Shown in pieces: positions 8,232 through 16,549 of a stretch of DNA of 64,000 nt (positions within the stretch are counted from its first letter, which is position 1; the number at the start of each line of letters is the position of its first letter). The notes below the pieces were generated by a model, which was given only the letters and a program-made list of their open reading frames with translations, was not told the DNA's origin and did not search any database. The position numbers were made by a program, and so were the translations under genes. The DNA comes from Nesterenkonia haasae (GTDB lineage: Bacteria > Actinomycetota > Actinomycetes > Actinomycetales > Micrococcaceae): the NCBI RefSeq assembly GCF_010119385.1, contig NZ_VFIE01000018.1, positions 258,838 to 322,837 on the forward strand, read 5' to 3'.

Positions 8232-9131
8232 TCAATCTGCGATGGACCGCAGGATCACGATCACTCGCAGGATCTCGATGTAGAGCCAGACCAGGGAGAC
8301 GGTCAGGCCGAACGCGGCTGCCCATCCGTACTTCTGCTCCACGCCGGCTTCCACGCCATCCTGGATATTGGTGAAGTCCAACACCAGCGAGTAGGTGGCG
8401 AGCAGGATAGCGAACGCGCCGATCGCGACACCGAGCCACCCTGCACGCATACCGAACATTCCGATATCGGTGAACATCACCATTCCGAAGTTCACCAGGC
8501 TGAACACCATGTAGGCGATCAGAGCGGTGAAGAAGAATTTGTTGAGCTTAGGGGTGGCGCGCACTTTTCCTGACTTGAAAAGCGCCAACACAGTGCCGAA
8601 CACCACCAGAGTCGCGGTGACCGCCTGAACAGCAACACCTGGGTAGGCCATCTCAAGGATCCAGGTGAATGCTCCCAGGAAGAAGCCCTGAGTCGCGGAA
8701 TAGGCCAGGATCAGAGCTGGGTTCGGCTCGCGTCGGAAGGCGTTGACCAGGCCTAGCACCAGGCCGCCGAGGACTGCGATGAGCGCCAGTCCCATGACCA
8801 CACCGGGCATCATGGTCGCCAGTGTGACGGCCGCACCGGCACCGACCAGAAGCACAGCGAAGCTGGTGACGGTCTTGCGAATGACGTCGTCATACGTCAT
8901 CGGAGTGCCCTCGAGGCCGGAGTGCTCAGGCAAGTTGTACTGCCGCTGAAGATCGGCCGCCTGCGGCACACCGTGCTGCTGGGCGTAGGTCTGCTGCTGA
9001 CGCTGCTCTTCACGTACAGTGCCAGACCCGGAATCCATATAGAACCGGCGGCGCTTATCCGCGTTGAACTGGTCAGGCATCGCACCCGACTTGAACACCG
9101 GGTTGCTCGAGCTGCCAAATTGCATGGCCAT
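8232..9131 (-). CDS. Bax inhibitor-1/YccA family membrane protein
   Basis: About 300 residues. A hydrophilic Gln-rich N-terminus (about 80 residues) is followed by seven hydrophobic helices. Family landmarks are SATQGFFLGAF, MVFSLVNFG and YSLVLDFTNIQDGVEAGVEQKYGW. In bacterial homologues the conserved acidic pair in the last helices makes a pH-sensitive Ca2+ leak channel. I prefer the start at 9131 (MAMQFGSSSNPVFK), which fits actinobacterial homologues; an upstream ATG at 9188 would add 19 residues. The spacer at about 9189-9236 contains a TAATAC -10-like element on this strand. Confidence 0.88.
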   Translation of the reverse strand: MAMQFGSSSNPVFKSGAMPDQFNADKRRRFYMDSGSGTVREEQRQQQTYAQQHGVPQAADLQRQYNLPEHSGLEGTPMTYDDVIRKTVTSFAVLLVGAGAAVTLATMMPGVVMGLALIAVLGGLVLGLVNAFRREPNPALILAYSATQGFFLGAFTWILEMAYPGVAVQAVTATLVVFGTVLALFKSGKVRATPKLNKFFFTALIAYMVFSLVNFGMVMFTDIGMFGMRAGWLGVAIGAFAILLATYSLVLDFTNIQDGVEAGVEQKYGWAAAFGLTVSLVWLYIEILRVIVILRSIAD

Positions 9132-9236
9132 AAGGGTTCCGCGCTCCTTCAAAGGTTCGTCGTCCACGTAGAATTTCGTCGGCTGCATCTATTCTAACTG
9201 TTTGTCACTGCGTATTATGCCTCGCGACGAATCGAC

Positions 9237-9875
9237 TCAGGCTTCCTCGATACCGCGCGCATTCAACGCACGACCGGTGTTGCGGGCATGGTCAACCGCC
9301 CCCAGCAGCAGCGGTACGGTACGCGCACGCAGGTCGCGTTCCAATCCGCGGGCTCGGGCCTGCTGTGCGCCCATATGAAACGAGTCAGCCAGATATGGGA
9401 CCGCACGCAGCATAATGAGCGCAGCCAGTGCGACGCGTCCGGGGCGCAGACCAAGGAATCGCAACGGCTGCAGAACCCGACGCAGGACCCCCACAAGCTC
9501 AACCGGATCTGTGGTCAGCAGGAGCAGCTGAGCGGCCAACAGGCAAGCCAGGATTCGGGCGAGGACCTCAGTTCCGGTCGCAGGGTCGTTCAGTATCCAC
9601 TGCAAGACCGCGAGCACGGCAAGCACGATCCAGAGTCGACGGATCAGGACCAGGAGCATCAGGACAGGAATCCGCGCCAGGAGGGTGAGGCCGAGCACCA
9701 GTCCGACGACGGCCACGCCGACTAACGGGTCACGAAGCAGCAGCACCACAACCGTCACCAAGGCAAGCACGAGCACTTTGGCTCCAGCGGGCGCTCGGTG
9801 CAGAAAGCTGTCTCCCGGCGCGCGACGACCCAGAACCTGCTCACGTGGGCGCAACGGGCGGCGGCGCAGTCTCAT
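9237..9875 (-). CDS. bioN: Energy-coupling factor transporter, transmembrane T component
   Basis: A CbiQ/EcfT-type protein of 212 residues with several hydrophobic segments (about 28-120). The cytosolic coupling helix carries the ARG signature (QQARARGLERDL) that contacts the ATPases. It overlaps the ATPase gene by 4 bp (ATGA) and is last in bioY-bioM-bioN. Context with BioY assigns biotin uptake; a lone EcfT could also serve other S components. Confidence 0.88.
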   Translation of the reverse strand: MRLRRRPLRPREQVLGRRAPGDSFLHRAPAGAKVLVLALVTVVVLLLRDPLVGVAVVGLVLGLTLLARIPVLMLLVLIRRLWIVLAVLAVLQWILNDPATGTEVLARILACLLAAQLLLLTTDPVELVGVLRRVLQPLRFLGLRPGRVALAALIMLRAVPYLADSFHMGAQQARARGLERDLRARTVPLLLGAVDHARNTGRALNARGIEEA

Positions 9876-10582
9876 ACTGAGCTGCGATGTCGGTAGGCGG
9901 TGATTACCGTGTCAGGTGGCCCATCAGCCACGACACTGCCGCCATCGATCAGCAACGTCCGCTCGGCGCGCGCGGCAAGATCGAGGTCATGAGTGGCAGT
10001 GAGCGTCATGATCCCGTGCAGCTGAGCCAGTCTCTGCACTCGCTGGTTGAAACGTTGAGCGTTGGCGAGATCAAGCAGCGTCGTGGGCTCGTCGAGCAGC
10101 AGAATCTGCGGCTTCAGAGCGAGGACCGTGGCCAGGGCAACCAACTGCTGCTGACCAGAGGAAAGTTCTTGGGAGCTTCGCTCTGCCAGCTCAACGATGC
10201 CCAACTCGTCCAGACAACACAGGGCCGCCGAACGGCGCGCTGACGTGTCACGGACGATGCGTCGCAATGAAAGCTCCACGTCCTCTAGGGGTGTGGGCAT
10301 CACCAGTTGAGCGGCCGGATTGGAAAAGACGAAACCGGCCCGCTGCCGGACCGCCCTGCCTTCTTCTATGGTGTCCCGACCGTCAACCCTGACGTAGCCC
10401 TCAGTGGGCTCCACCAGCCCATTGACCAGCTGCAGCAGGGTTGACTTTCCGCCGCCGTTGGGGCCGATCACACTGATTCGCCGTTCGGTGAGCTGCAGTT
10501 GCGGAATGCCCAGCAGCAGACGGGTTCCTGCAAAGACACGGACCTCTTTGAAGTCGATTTCTACCGAACCGGCGGACGTCAT
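9872..10582 (-). CDS. bioM: Energy-coupling factor transporter, ATP-binding component
   Basis: An ABC ATPase of about 236 residues: Walker A GPNGGGKST, Q-loop region FVFSNPAAQLVMPT, signature ELSSGQQQL, Walker B ILLLDEPT, and H-loop TATHD. I start it at the ATG at 10582, which overlaps the bioY stop by 4 bp; an upstream ATG at 10600 is less likely. With BioY and BioN it forms a three-component biotin importer. The one ATPase gene here would act as a homodimer, as in the BioMNY system. Confidence 0.9.
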   Translation of the reverse strand: MTSAGSVEIDFKEVRVFAGTRLLLGIPQLQLTERRISVIGPNGGGKSTLLQLVNGLVEPTEGYVRVDGRDTIEEGRAVRQRAGFVFSNPAAQLVMPTPLEDVELSLRRIVRDTSARRSAALCCLDELGIVELAERSSQELSSGQQQLVALATVLALKPQILLLDEPTTLLDLANAQRFNQRVQRLAQLHGIMTLTATHDLDLAARAERTLLIDGGSVVADGPPDTVITAYRHRSSV

Positions 10583-11202
10583 CGCATGGCCAAGATCCAT
10601 GGGGCGGCGCGGTGGACCAGAGCAGCTGCCCCGGCCGCAACCAGTGACTTAATCACGTCTCCTGGCCAGAAGACGATGTCGAAGAAGAAGGCTTCGCGCA
10701 GGGAGACTTCCAGGTTGATGCTCATCCCTAGGATCCCCAAAGGATGCGTGGCCAGAAAGCTGCCGGCGAGAGCGGCAAGGAATAGCAGCGGCGCCTGCCA
10801 GCGCACGGTGCCCCGGCGCAGCACCGAGCGCGCGAGGAGACCGGTGATCAGCGCTGTGAGGGGAAAAGCCAGCAGATAACCGGCGGATGGCCCGGCCAAT
10901 ACGCCGAAGCCGCCGACGAAGCCGGCAAAGATCGGCAGCCCTAATAGGCCGAGGACCAGGTAGAGGCCAGCAGCGGCGGCACCACGCCACGGCCCCAGGA
11001 CAAGGCCAGTGATCGCGACGCCCAGGGTCTGCAGGGTGATGGGCACTCCAAAATTTCCTACTGGGATGGGCGGAGTAAACGCCAGCACGGCAATGAGCGC
11101 GGCGAACACGCCGATGAGCGCAATGTCCTGAGAGGAGTTGCGACCTCGAGTTCGTCGAGTTCCTTCTCTGGCATGAGAAGTCTCCGATGGTGATTGGGAC
11201 AT
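10579..11202 (-). CDS. bioY: Biotin ECF transporter S component BioY
   Basis: A 207-residue membrane protein. About 35 basic/disordered residues precede six helices, including TPPIPVGNFGVPITLQTLG, the ligand-binding motif of BioY, and GGFGVLAGPSAGYL. It binds biotin with high affinity and passes it in with BioMN. The ATG at 11202 has a GGAGGG ribosome-binding site 8 nt upstream; longer in-frame starts run into the regulator gene. A probable BioQ operator sits 64 bp upstream. Confidence 0.93.
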   Translation of the reverse strand: MSQSPSETSHAREGTRRTRGRNSSQDIALIGVFAALIAVLAFTPPIPVGNFGVPITLQTLGVAITGLVLGPWRGAAAAGLYLVLGLLGLPIFAGFVGGFGVLAGPSAGYLLAFPLTALITGLLARSVLRRGTVRWQAPLLFLAALAGSFLATHPLGILGMSINLEVSLREAFFFDIVFWPGDVIKSLVAAGAAALVHRAAPWILAMR

Positions 11203-11265
11203 GGTGCGCACCCTCCGGTGGATGTTCGAGTCTGAACGTTCTGCTTTGAGCACTCTAGACCGTGA

Positions 11266-11280
11266 TTGAACAGCGTTCAA
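11266..11280. promoter_or_regulatory. Probable BioQ operator TTGAAC-N3-GTTCAA
   Basis: A perfect 6-3-6 palindrome lies between the regulator stop (11282) and bioY. Its core TGAAC-N3-GTTCA matches the type of site known for BioQ, the TetR-family biotin repressor of corynebacteria and mycobacteria (TGAAC-N3-GTTAC or the symmetric form). That the adjacent TetR protein binds it is inference. Confidence 0.65.
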
Positions 11281-11281
11281 A

Positions 11282-11800
11282 TTACTCCAGGGCTGCTCCC
11301 ACCTCTGCGTTGAGGATGGCTGTGATTCCTCGCTCATAGAGCGGCTCATCATCCTCCGCTCGGCGGCCGAACAGACGAGAGTTCTGCTCGACAGCCAGCG
11401 CGCCAAGCGCGTAACGCATCAGCACGCCAGCACCGGCAATGGCCTCAGCTGGGTCTTCGGTTCGGTTCGAGAGTGCCTTGCGCAGGGCCGGCACTGGAGG
11501 GAGGTCGGAATCGAGCGCGTAGGCGATGAGTATTAGGTCGCCGCCGTCCGGCAGCGCGAGGACCAACCTGCGTAGGTGCTGCATAAGTTCCAAGGGTTCG
11601 CCTGCGACGCCTAAAAGAGGTTCAAGTACGCGGTGAGCCACACGCCGCAGCATCTCTTGCTTATTGGGCACGTGGTAGTAGAGGGCACCCGGCTGGACTC
11701 CGAGCTCGGCGGCGACCCTCCGCATGGAAACGTCCTGCACCCCGTACTGGGCCACCAGACCATGAGCAGCCCCCACGATCTCCCCAGCCGTCAATGCCAT
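11282..11800 (-). CDS. bioQ: TetR-family regulator, probable biotin repressor BioQ
   Basis: A 172-residue regulator starting at ATG 11800 (a GTG at 11839 would add 13 residues). The N-terminal helix-turn-helix reads VSMRRVAAELGVQPGALYYHVPNK, the form found in BioQ-like TetR proteins. The C-terminal domain is helical and lacks metal sites. It lies immediately upstream of bioYMN on the same strand, with the palindrome at 11266-11280 between them. Unlike BirA-type repressors, BioQ has no ligase domain. Assignment rests on context plus operator; other TetR roles are possible. Confidence 0.6.
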   Translation of the reverse strand: MALTAGEIVGAAHGLVAQYGVQDVSMRRVAAELGVQPGALYYHVPNKQEMLRRVAHRVLEPLLGVAGEPLELMQHLRRLVLALPDGGDLILIAYALDSDLPPVPALRKALSNRTEDPAEAIAGAGVLMRYALGALAVEQNSRLFGRRAEDDEPLYERGITAILNAEVGAALE

Positions 11801-11871
11801 TCGACCAGCATAAGGGCCATAGTGAGGCTGTTCATCCACGCGGCACGCACAGCGCGGCAGGGAGCCAACGG

Positions 11872-11945
11872 TCCCCCTACTGGGATTCGAACCCAGACTG
11901 TATCGATTTTAAGTCGACTGCCTCTACCAGTTGGGCTATAGGGGG
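11872..11945 (-). tRNA. tRNA with anticodon UAA on a short-variable-arm scaffold (Leu, UUA codon)
   Basis: On the minus strand a complete cloverleaf can be drawn. The acceptor stem is CCCCCTA/TAGGGGG with discriminator A. The D stem has 3 bp (GCC/GGC) with an 11-nt loop containing GG. The anticodon stem is GTCGA/TCGAT with loop CTTAAAA, giving anticodon UAA. The variable loop is only 5 nt (ACAGT). The T stem is CTGGG/CCCAG with TTCGAAT. CCA is not encoded. A UAA anticodon reads leucine UUA, yet bacterial tRNA-Leu usually has a long variable arm, so the identity should be confirmed. Confidence 0.85.
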
Positions 11946-12001
11946 AAGCGGAAGAGCCGCGGGGCAACGCGGCTCTTCCGTCCTATGAACACAAAGTCCA
12001 G

Positions 12002-13387
12002 CTAGTTCTTGGCTTTTTCTTTTTTCCCACCGGCTGCTTCGTAGAACGCCTGAGCAGGGTTCTCGAGGTCACGGAGAGGGGTGACATCGCGTCCGAAGAC
12101 CAGTTCGTTCACCCATCCGCCAGCGACACGGACCTTACGCTCCACGGTCGGTATCGCCATGCCGTGGTAGCCGCGATGGGCTGCCCAGGCGACGATGCCT
12201 TTGATCTTGACACCCATCGGGTTGCCAACGCCCTTGTAGAGACCCAGGCCAGCCACAGCTCCCAAGGAATCATGCTTGTACTCTGCGATGCTGCCGTTGC
12301 CGAACCGGGCGGAGAACAGGTTCTTGGCGAGGAGTTTCGCCTGGCGCCAGGCATGCTGAGCGTTGGGCACACAGAATCCGCCCGGGCCGGCGCCGGTGAG
12401 GTCGGGAATGGCGGCGATGTCGCCAGCGGTCCAGGCCCCATCGATCACGTCGCCGTCCTCGTTGAGGATCTGCAGCGTGGCAGAGCCGGTGAGCCGACCC
12501 CGCTCATCCACTGGGAACGACGAACTGCGTGCGACGGCGTTGGCTGCCACCCCTGCAGTCCACACCAGAGTGTCCGAGGCGAAGACGTCCACCTCGGACT
12601 TATCTGCCATCGCGATCAGGGTGAGTTCGCCGTCGACTGCCGAGCCCAGCGATGTGTTCAGCAGCACCTCGACGCCGCGGCCGCGCAGATGCTCCACTAC
12701 GCCGACTGCCTGGTCTTCGGTGACTTCCGGCATAATGCGGCCCATTGCCTCGACGAGCACGATGCGCACATCGGACTGCGACAGGCGCGGATTCTGGCTC
12801 ACTGCTGCGCGGATAATGTCTTCCATTTCCGCCACGCACTCAATGCCGGCGAATCCACCGCCAACTACGGTGAAGGTCAGGGCGCGCTTCTTTGCAGACT
12901 CATCAGTCATCACAGACGCCGACTCGAGGCGCTCCAGGATGTGATTGCGCAGGCCGAGCGCTTCCTCGATGGTCTTCAGGCCAATGCCGTTCTCAGCAAG
13001 ACCTTCGATGGGGAATGTGCGAGTCGTCGCACCGGCGGCCATGACGATGTCCTGGTAGGGCACCTCCACGCTTTCACCTTCGTCCAGACCGACCATCGCC
13101 ACCTTGGCTTCGTGGTCTACGGAGGTGACCTTGCCGGTGATCACCTCGGTGTCCTTCAGGTGCTTGCGGTGTGGAACCACTGCGTGACGAGCCTCAATGT
13201 GGCCGCCCACCACCTCGGGCAGGAACGGCTGATAGGTCATATAGGGCAGCGGATCAATCAAAGTGACGATCCCCCCGGCTGCCTTGACCTTCTTCTGTAG
13301 CTGTTGGGCGACCGTCAGGCCGACGTAGCCGCCGCCTACGATCAGAATTCGGGGTTTCTCAGAGAGCTTCAGTGCCATGGGCTCCAT
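12002..13387 (-). CDS. ndh: Type II NADH:quinone dehydrogenase (NDH-2)
   Basis: A single-subunit, non-proton-pumping NADH dehydrogenase that feeds electrons to menaquinone. FAD-binding Rossmann motif GGGYVG is near residue 17; the NAD-binding motif GGGFAG is near 178; AAGATTRTF and WTAGVAA are typical. WTAGDIAAIPD and GGFCVPNAQHAWRQAK mark the FAD/quinone region. The C-terminal 60 residues carry the amphipathic membrane-anchoring part. Length (461) is normal. Starts at 13387 or 13378 are both possible; the second has GGAG 5 nt upstream. It is monocistronic, with tRNA downstream. Confidence 0.9.
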   Translation of the reverse strand: MEPMALKLSEKPRILIVGGGYVGLTVAQQLQKKVKAAGGIVTLIDPLPYMTYQPFLPEVVGGHIEARHAVVPHRKHLKDTEVITGKVTSVDHEAKVAMVGLDEGESVEVPYQDIVMAAGATTRTFPIEGLAENGIGLKTIEEALGLRNHILERLESASVMTDESAKKRALTFTVVGGGFAGIECVAEMEDIIRAAVSQNPRLSQSDVRIVLVEAMGRIMPEVTEDQAVGVVEHLRGRGVEVLLNTSLGSAVDGELTLIAMADKSEVDVFASDTLVWTAGVAANAVARSSSFPVDERGRLTGSATLQILNEDGDVIDGAWTAGDIAAIPDLTGAGPGGFCVPNAQHAWRQAKLLAKNLFSARFGNGSIAEYKHDSLGAVAGLGLYKGVGNPMGVKIKGIVAWAAHRGYHGMAIPTVERKVRVAGGWVNELVFGRDVTPLRDLENPAQAFYEAAGGKKEKAKN

Positions 13388-13465
13388 CCTATATCGGTTT
13401 CAATCAGGGGTGATCGGTGTTGCTTCCGAGGTCAACCTGGCACGGCGCCATTGCCGAAAAGTTGA

Positions 13466-14950
13466 TCAGTCGGTGTCGCGGCGGGAGAGCAGGTGGACTG
13501 CCGCCAGTGTCATGAGAGCCGCGAGCACGAGTGCGCCGACGCCTATGGTGACGGGTCCTGCCCAATCCTGGGCTGACCTCACCTCAGCGGCCTGCGGCAG
13601 CTGACGAGGATCACCTTCAGGACCTGCCACAACATCGGAGTCCTCCGGTACGCCTTCCGACTGGGGCTCGTCCGCATCGGTGCGGCGGTGTACCCGAATC
13701 CAGTCTTCCAATGTGTCGTAGTCAGCGGCGTTGAACTCTGGGACGCTGCCGTTGACTGCTGCCTCAACATTCAACACACCATGGCCGTATTCCGGGTCTA
13801 TACCGTCGGCTCCTGCCGAATCAGCGGAGGTGAGCAGGCGGTGCTTGACCTCTTGGGCCGACAGCTCCGGATGAGCAGCCATGGTCAGCGCCGCCGCCCC
13901 GGCAACGATGGGTGTGGCGCCGGATGTCCCGGTCCACGTCGCATAACCCCCTCCAGGAAGCGCGCCGACCAGTGGTTCGGACGCAGCAGCGATGTCGACG
14001 GCGATGCCCTGGGAGGATGAGTCCTCGCTGATGTTGCGCTCTTGGTCGACACCGGCAACGGTGAGCACGCCTGGGATCGTGGCCGGGGCCCCGACTGACC
14101 AGTGTCCGGCCGCTCGATTGCCTGCCGCAGCGATGACCAGCACATCGTTCTGCTCAGCGTGCAGGAACGCCTCGTCCCAGCTTTCAGGCCAGTCCTGCGA
14201 CCCTGAGCCTATGGACATGTTAATGATGTCAGCTCCGTTGTCCACCGCCCAGATTACGGCTTGGGCAATTTGGTCCTCGGTGCCGGGCCCGTAGGGATTG
14301 GGGTCTTCCAATACCAGCGACAGGGAGAGAAGATCCGTTTCAGGAGCCACACCCACTACTCCGGCTGGACGCTGCGGCCACGGCGAGGAGTCGTCCTGCT
14401 CCTCATCTGGGTCCTCTTCTTCAGCGTCCTCGATCCCTGGGAAGACACGTGAGTCGTAGAACTCGTCGAGGGCATCCTCATCGATCTCGTCCTCCCAGTC
14501 TTCGCCGTAGATGTCCTCGAGGTCGGCGAGAAAGTCATCGAACCACTCGTCCCACTCATCGTCGGAGAGGTCGTCAAAATTCTCTGCTTCGATTTCCTCG
14601 GGTTCAGGCAGCTCTTCGCCGCGTCCGGCGGCCAGGGATGCCACCAATGTGCCGTGCTCTGTGTTGGTCTGCGAGACCGGACCACCACTGCCATCACCAC
14701 CGCCTGAGACATCAGTGCCACCGACCATGGCACCCTCGAGTGCAGGGTGATCGGCGTCAACACCGGTGTCGATCACCGCGATGGTGACACCCTCACCCTG
14801 GGTGGTCTCCCAAGCTTCCGTGATTCCGTAGTCTTCAAGCCAGAACTCCTCCCCTCGAGTTCCCTGACCATAGGCCGGCGTCGCTACCAGCTGCGCGGCC
14901 AAAATCCCGACGGCGCCGACTGAGCAGATCCTACGACTGAGCCGGCTCAA
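13466..14950 (-). CDS. Membrane-anchored subtilisin-like (S8) serine protease
   Basis: 494 residues: signal peptide (1-28), S8 domain with Asp61 (VIDTGVD), His99 (NTEHGTLVAS), Asn278 (AAAGN) and Ser343 (GTSGATPIVAG), then a Pro/acidic linker and a C-terminal membrane helix (about 465-488) ending RRDTD. This plan resembles mycosins. Unusual is an insert of about 80 residues (111-190) between His and Ser, almost entirely Asp/Glu with Trp and Tyr (DDEWDEWFDDF). It overlaps ppx by 4 bp and is last in the ftsB-DUF501-ppx operon. No ESX genes are nearby, so a link to type VII secretion is not supported. Confidence 0.85.
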   Translation of the reverse strand: MSRLSRRICSVGAVGILAAQLVATPAYGQGTRGEEFWLEDYGITEAWETTQGEGVTIAVIDTGVDADHPALEGAMVGGTDVSGGGDGSGGPVSQTNTEHGTLVASLAAGRGEELPEPEEIEAENFDDLSDDEWDEWFDDFLADLEDIYGEDWEDEIDEDALDEFYDSRVFPGIEDAEEEDPDEEQDDSSPWPQRPAGVVGVAPETDLLSLSLVLEDPNPYGPGTEDQIAQAVIWAVDNGADIINMSIGSGSQDWPESWDEAFLHAEQNDVLVIAAAGNRAAGHWSVGAPATIPGVLTVAGVDQERNISEDSSSQGIAVDIAAASEPLVGALPGGGYATWTGTSGATPIVAGAAALTMAAHPELSAQEVKHRLLTSADSAGADGIDPEYGHGVLNVEAAVNGSVPEFNAADYDTLEDWIRVHRRTDADEPQSEGVPEDSDVVAGPEGDPRQLPQAAEVRSAQDWAGPVTIGVGALVLAALMTLAAVHLLSRRDTD

Positions 14951-15921
14951 CTGGCGACCTCCGGGGCATCAACCTTCCCGCGAGCAACAGACATCGCAAG
15001 CCCGTCAAGAATGTCGTGCTCCGAGGCGATCGCACTCGTGACCCGGCCCTTTGTGACTTTATTGAGGTAGTCGAGAATGGTGCCCCAGATCAACGCACCG
15101 GCACCGATGACGTCCACACGGCCTGGGTGCATGAAGGGCATCGCTGCCCGCTGGTCCCGGGTGCTGTGCACCAGTTGCTCCACCGACTGGTGAATGGCAT
15201 CCAGGGACAGTTCGGCACCGTGGATAGTCTCGGCGTCGTAATCTTCAAGTTTGAGCGCATGAGCGGTGACTGTAGTGACAGTCCCGGCCACGCCGATAAC
15301 GGTCTCTGTCTCATGCAACGGCATCACCTGAGCGACATTTTCGAGGAAACTGAGAGTTTCGAAAACCGCCATGGAGCATTCCGTCTCTGTCGGCGGGTCG
15401 GTGCGCATATGGCGTTCGGTGAAGCGGACACAGCCCATATCGGTAGAGATCGCATGCTCCGCACCATTGCAGGTGCCCAGGACGAACTCCGTGGACCCGC
15501 CTCCGAGGTCCACCACGAGGACCTTTCGCTCAGAATCCCAGTCAAGGACTGAAGCCGCACCGGAAAAGGAAAAACCGGCTTCTTCGGAACCGCGAATGAC
15601 GTCCGGCTCCACGCCCAGGCGCTCTCTGACTCCGGAGATGAACTCGGCTCGGTTACTGACATCTCGGGAGGCCGAGGTCGCGACGAACCGAACGGCCTGA
15701 ACGTGGTGTTTGCGAATGAGTGCTGCATAGTCATCGACGGCAGCGAACGTGCGCTGGAGCGCTCCGGAAGAGAACTCGCCGGTCTGGTCGACTCCCTCCC
15801 CCAGGCGCACCACCGTCATCCGACGCACCACATCGGTGAGCGCGCCGCTGCCGGGCAGGTCGACGTCAGCGATCAGCAGGCGGATCGAGTTTGTGCCACA
15901 GTCAATAGCGGCAACTCTCAT
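14947..15921 (-). CDS. ppx: Ppx/GppA exopolyphosphatase-like phosphatase
   Basis: An ASKHA-fold hydrolase of 324 residues: N-terminal phosphate loop AIDCGTNSIRLL, second motif VVDLGGGSTEFVLG, and GVAGTVTTV before the C-terminal helices. Short actinobacterial members of this type (the Rv1026/Ppx2 position) hydrolyse short-chain polyphosphate or pppGpp; the sequence does not tell which. It overlaps DUF501 upstream and the S8 protease downstream by 4 bp each, so the three are translationally coupled. Confidence 0.88.
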   Translation of the reverse strand: MRVAAIDCGTNSIRLLIADVDLPGSGALTDVVRRMTVVRLGEGVDQTGEFSSGALQRTFAAVDDYAALIRKHHVQAVRFVATSASRDVSNRAEFISGVRERLGVEPDVIRGSEEAGFSFSGAASVLDWDSERKVLVVDLGGGSTEFVLGTCNGAEHAISTDMGCVRFTERHMRTDPPTETECSMAVFETLSFLENVAQVMPLHETETVIGVAGTVTTVTAHALKLEDYDAETIHGAELSLDAIHQSVEQLVHSTRDQRAAMPFMHPGRVDVIGAGALIWGTILDYLNKVTKGRVTSAIASEHDILDGLAMSVARGKVDAPEVAS

Positions 15922-16538
15922 GATGCTTCTCTTTCCTCAAGACGGCGCACGTGGCGCGAAAGGTCTTTAGCGGGGACTTCGGCACTGTGGTCCCACGCAG
16001 TCTCACATGTGCAGGTGTCCGCGGTCCATTCGGAACTGATCAGATCCAGTGTCTGATCCCCCAATGGGTTCACACCGGGACCGGCGGCGAGAGCATGTCC
16101 TGCAAGGACGTGAAGACACTTGACTCGGGTCGGCATCCCGCCAGCGGTGATTCCCTCAATCTCCCAGACCGGATCCACGCCTGCCTTCTTCCGAATCCGC
16201 TCCCGCTCCGCCAGGTAATGCTCGTGGGCATTTCGGTACTGCTCGGCAAGCTGCGGGTCGTCGCTGAGGCGCGCCGTCATCTCCGTCATCACACCAGCCG
16301 CTTCGAGCCTTGAGACTGCGGCGGTCACCGTGGGGTGGGTGAGGTAAAAGGTCGTGGGAAACGGGATCCCGTTGGATAGCCGCGGTGATGTTGCGGCGAC
16401 CAGTGGATTGCCGCAGACACAGCGGGAAGGAATCTCGACGACGTCGCGCACCGGTCTGCCCAGCTGGAGGCTGAGCGTGTCAAGGTCCCGTGGGGAGGGT
16501 GTGGGGGAAGGTTCAGAAGGTACAGGTGCGCGGTTCAC
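15918..16538 (-). CDS. DUF501 protein
   Basis: 206 residues, fully soluble. Family landmarks: RDVVEIPSRCVCGNPLV near residue 35, GIPFPTTFYLTHP, the central EIEGITAGGMPTRVKCLHVLAGHALA and a late DTCTC cysteine pair. Conserved Cys and His (CxCG, KCLH, GH) suggest a metal site. The gene is fixed between ftsB and ppx in Actinobacteria (Rv1024-Rv1026), which is the case here. The biochemical function is unknown. Confidence 0.87.
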   Translation of the reverse strand: MNRAPVPSEPSPTPSPRDLDTLSLQLGRPVRDVVEIPSRCVCGNPLVAATSPRLSNGIPFPTTFYLTHPTVTAAVSRLEAAGVMTEMTARLSDDPQLAEQYRNAHEHYLAERERIRKKAGVDPVWEIEGITAGGMPTRVKCLHVLAGHALAAGPGVNPLGDQTLDLISSEWTADTCTCETAWDHSAEVPAKDLSRHVRRLEEREAS

Positions 16539-16549
16539 AGCACACTACT

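Noticed and set aside
12164..13300. 378-codon plus-strand frame across ndh
   Set aside because: Antisense shadow of NDH-2; its composition (His- and Cys-rich) is typical of noncoding frames.
13466..14950. Type VII secretion mycosin locus
   Set aside because: The S8 protease resembles a mycosin in layout, but no EccA-E, WXG100 or PE/PPE-type gene is present and it belongs to the ppx operon.
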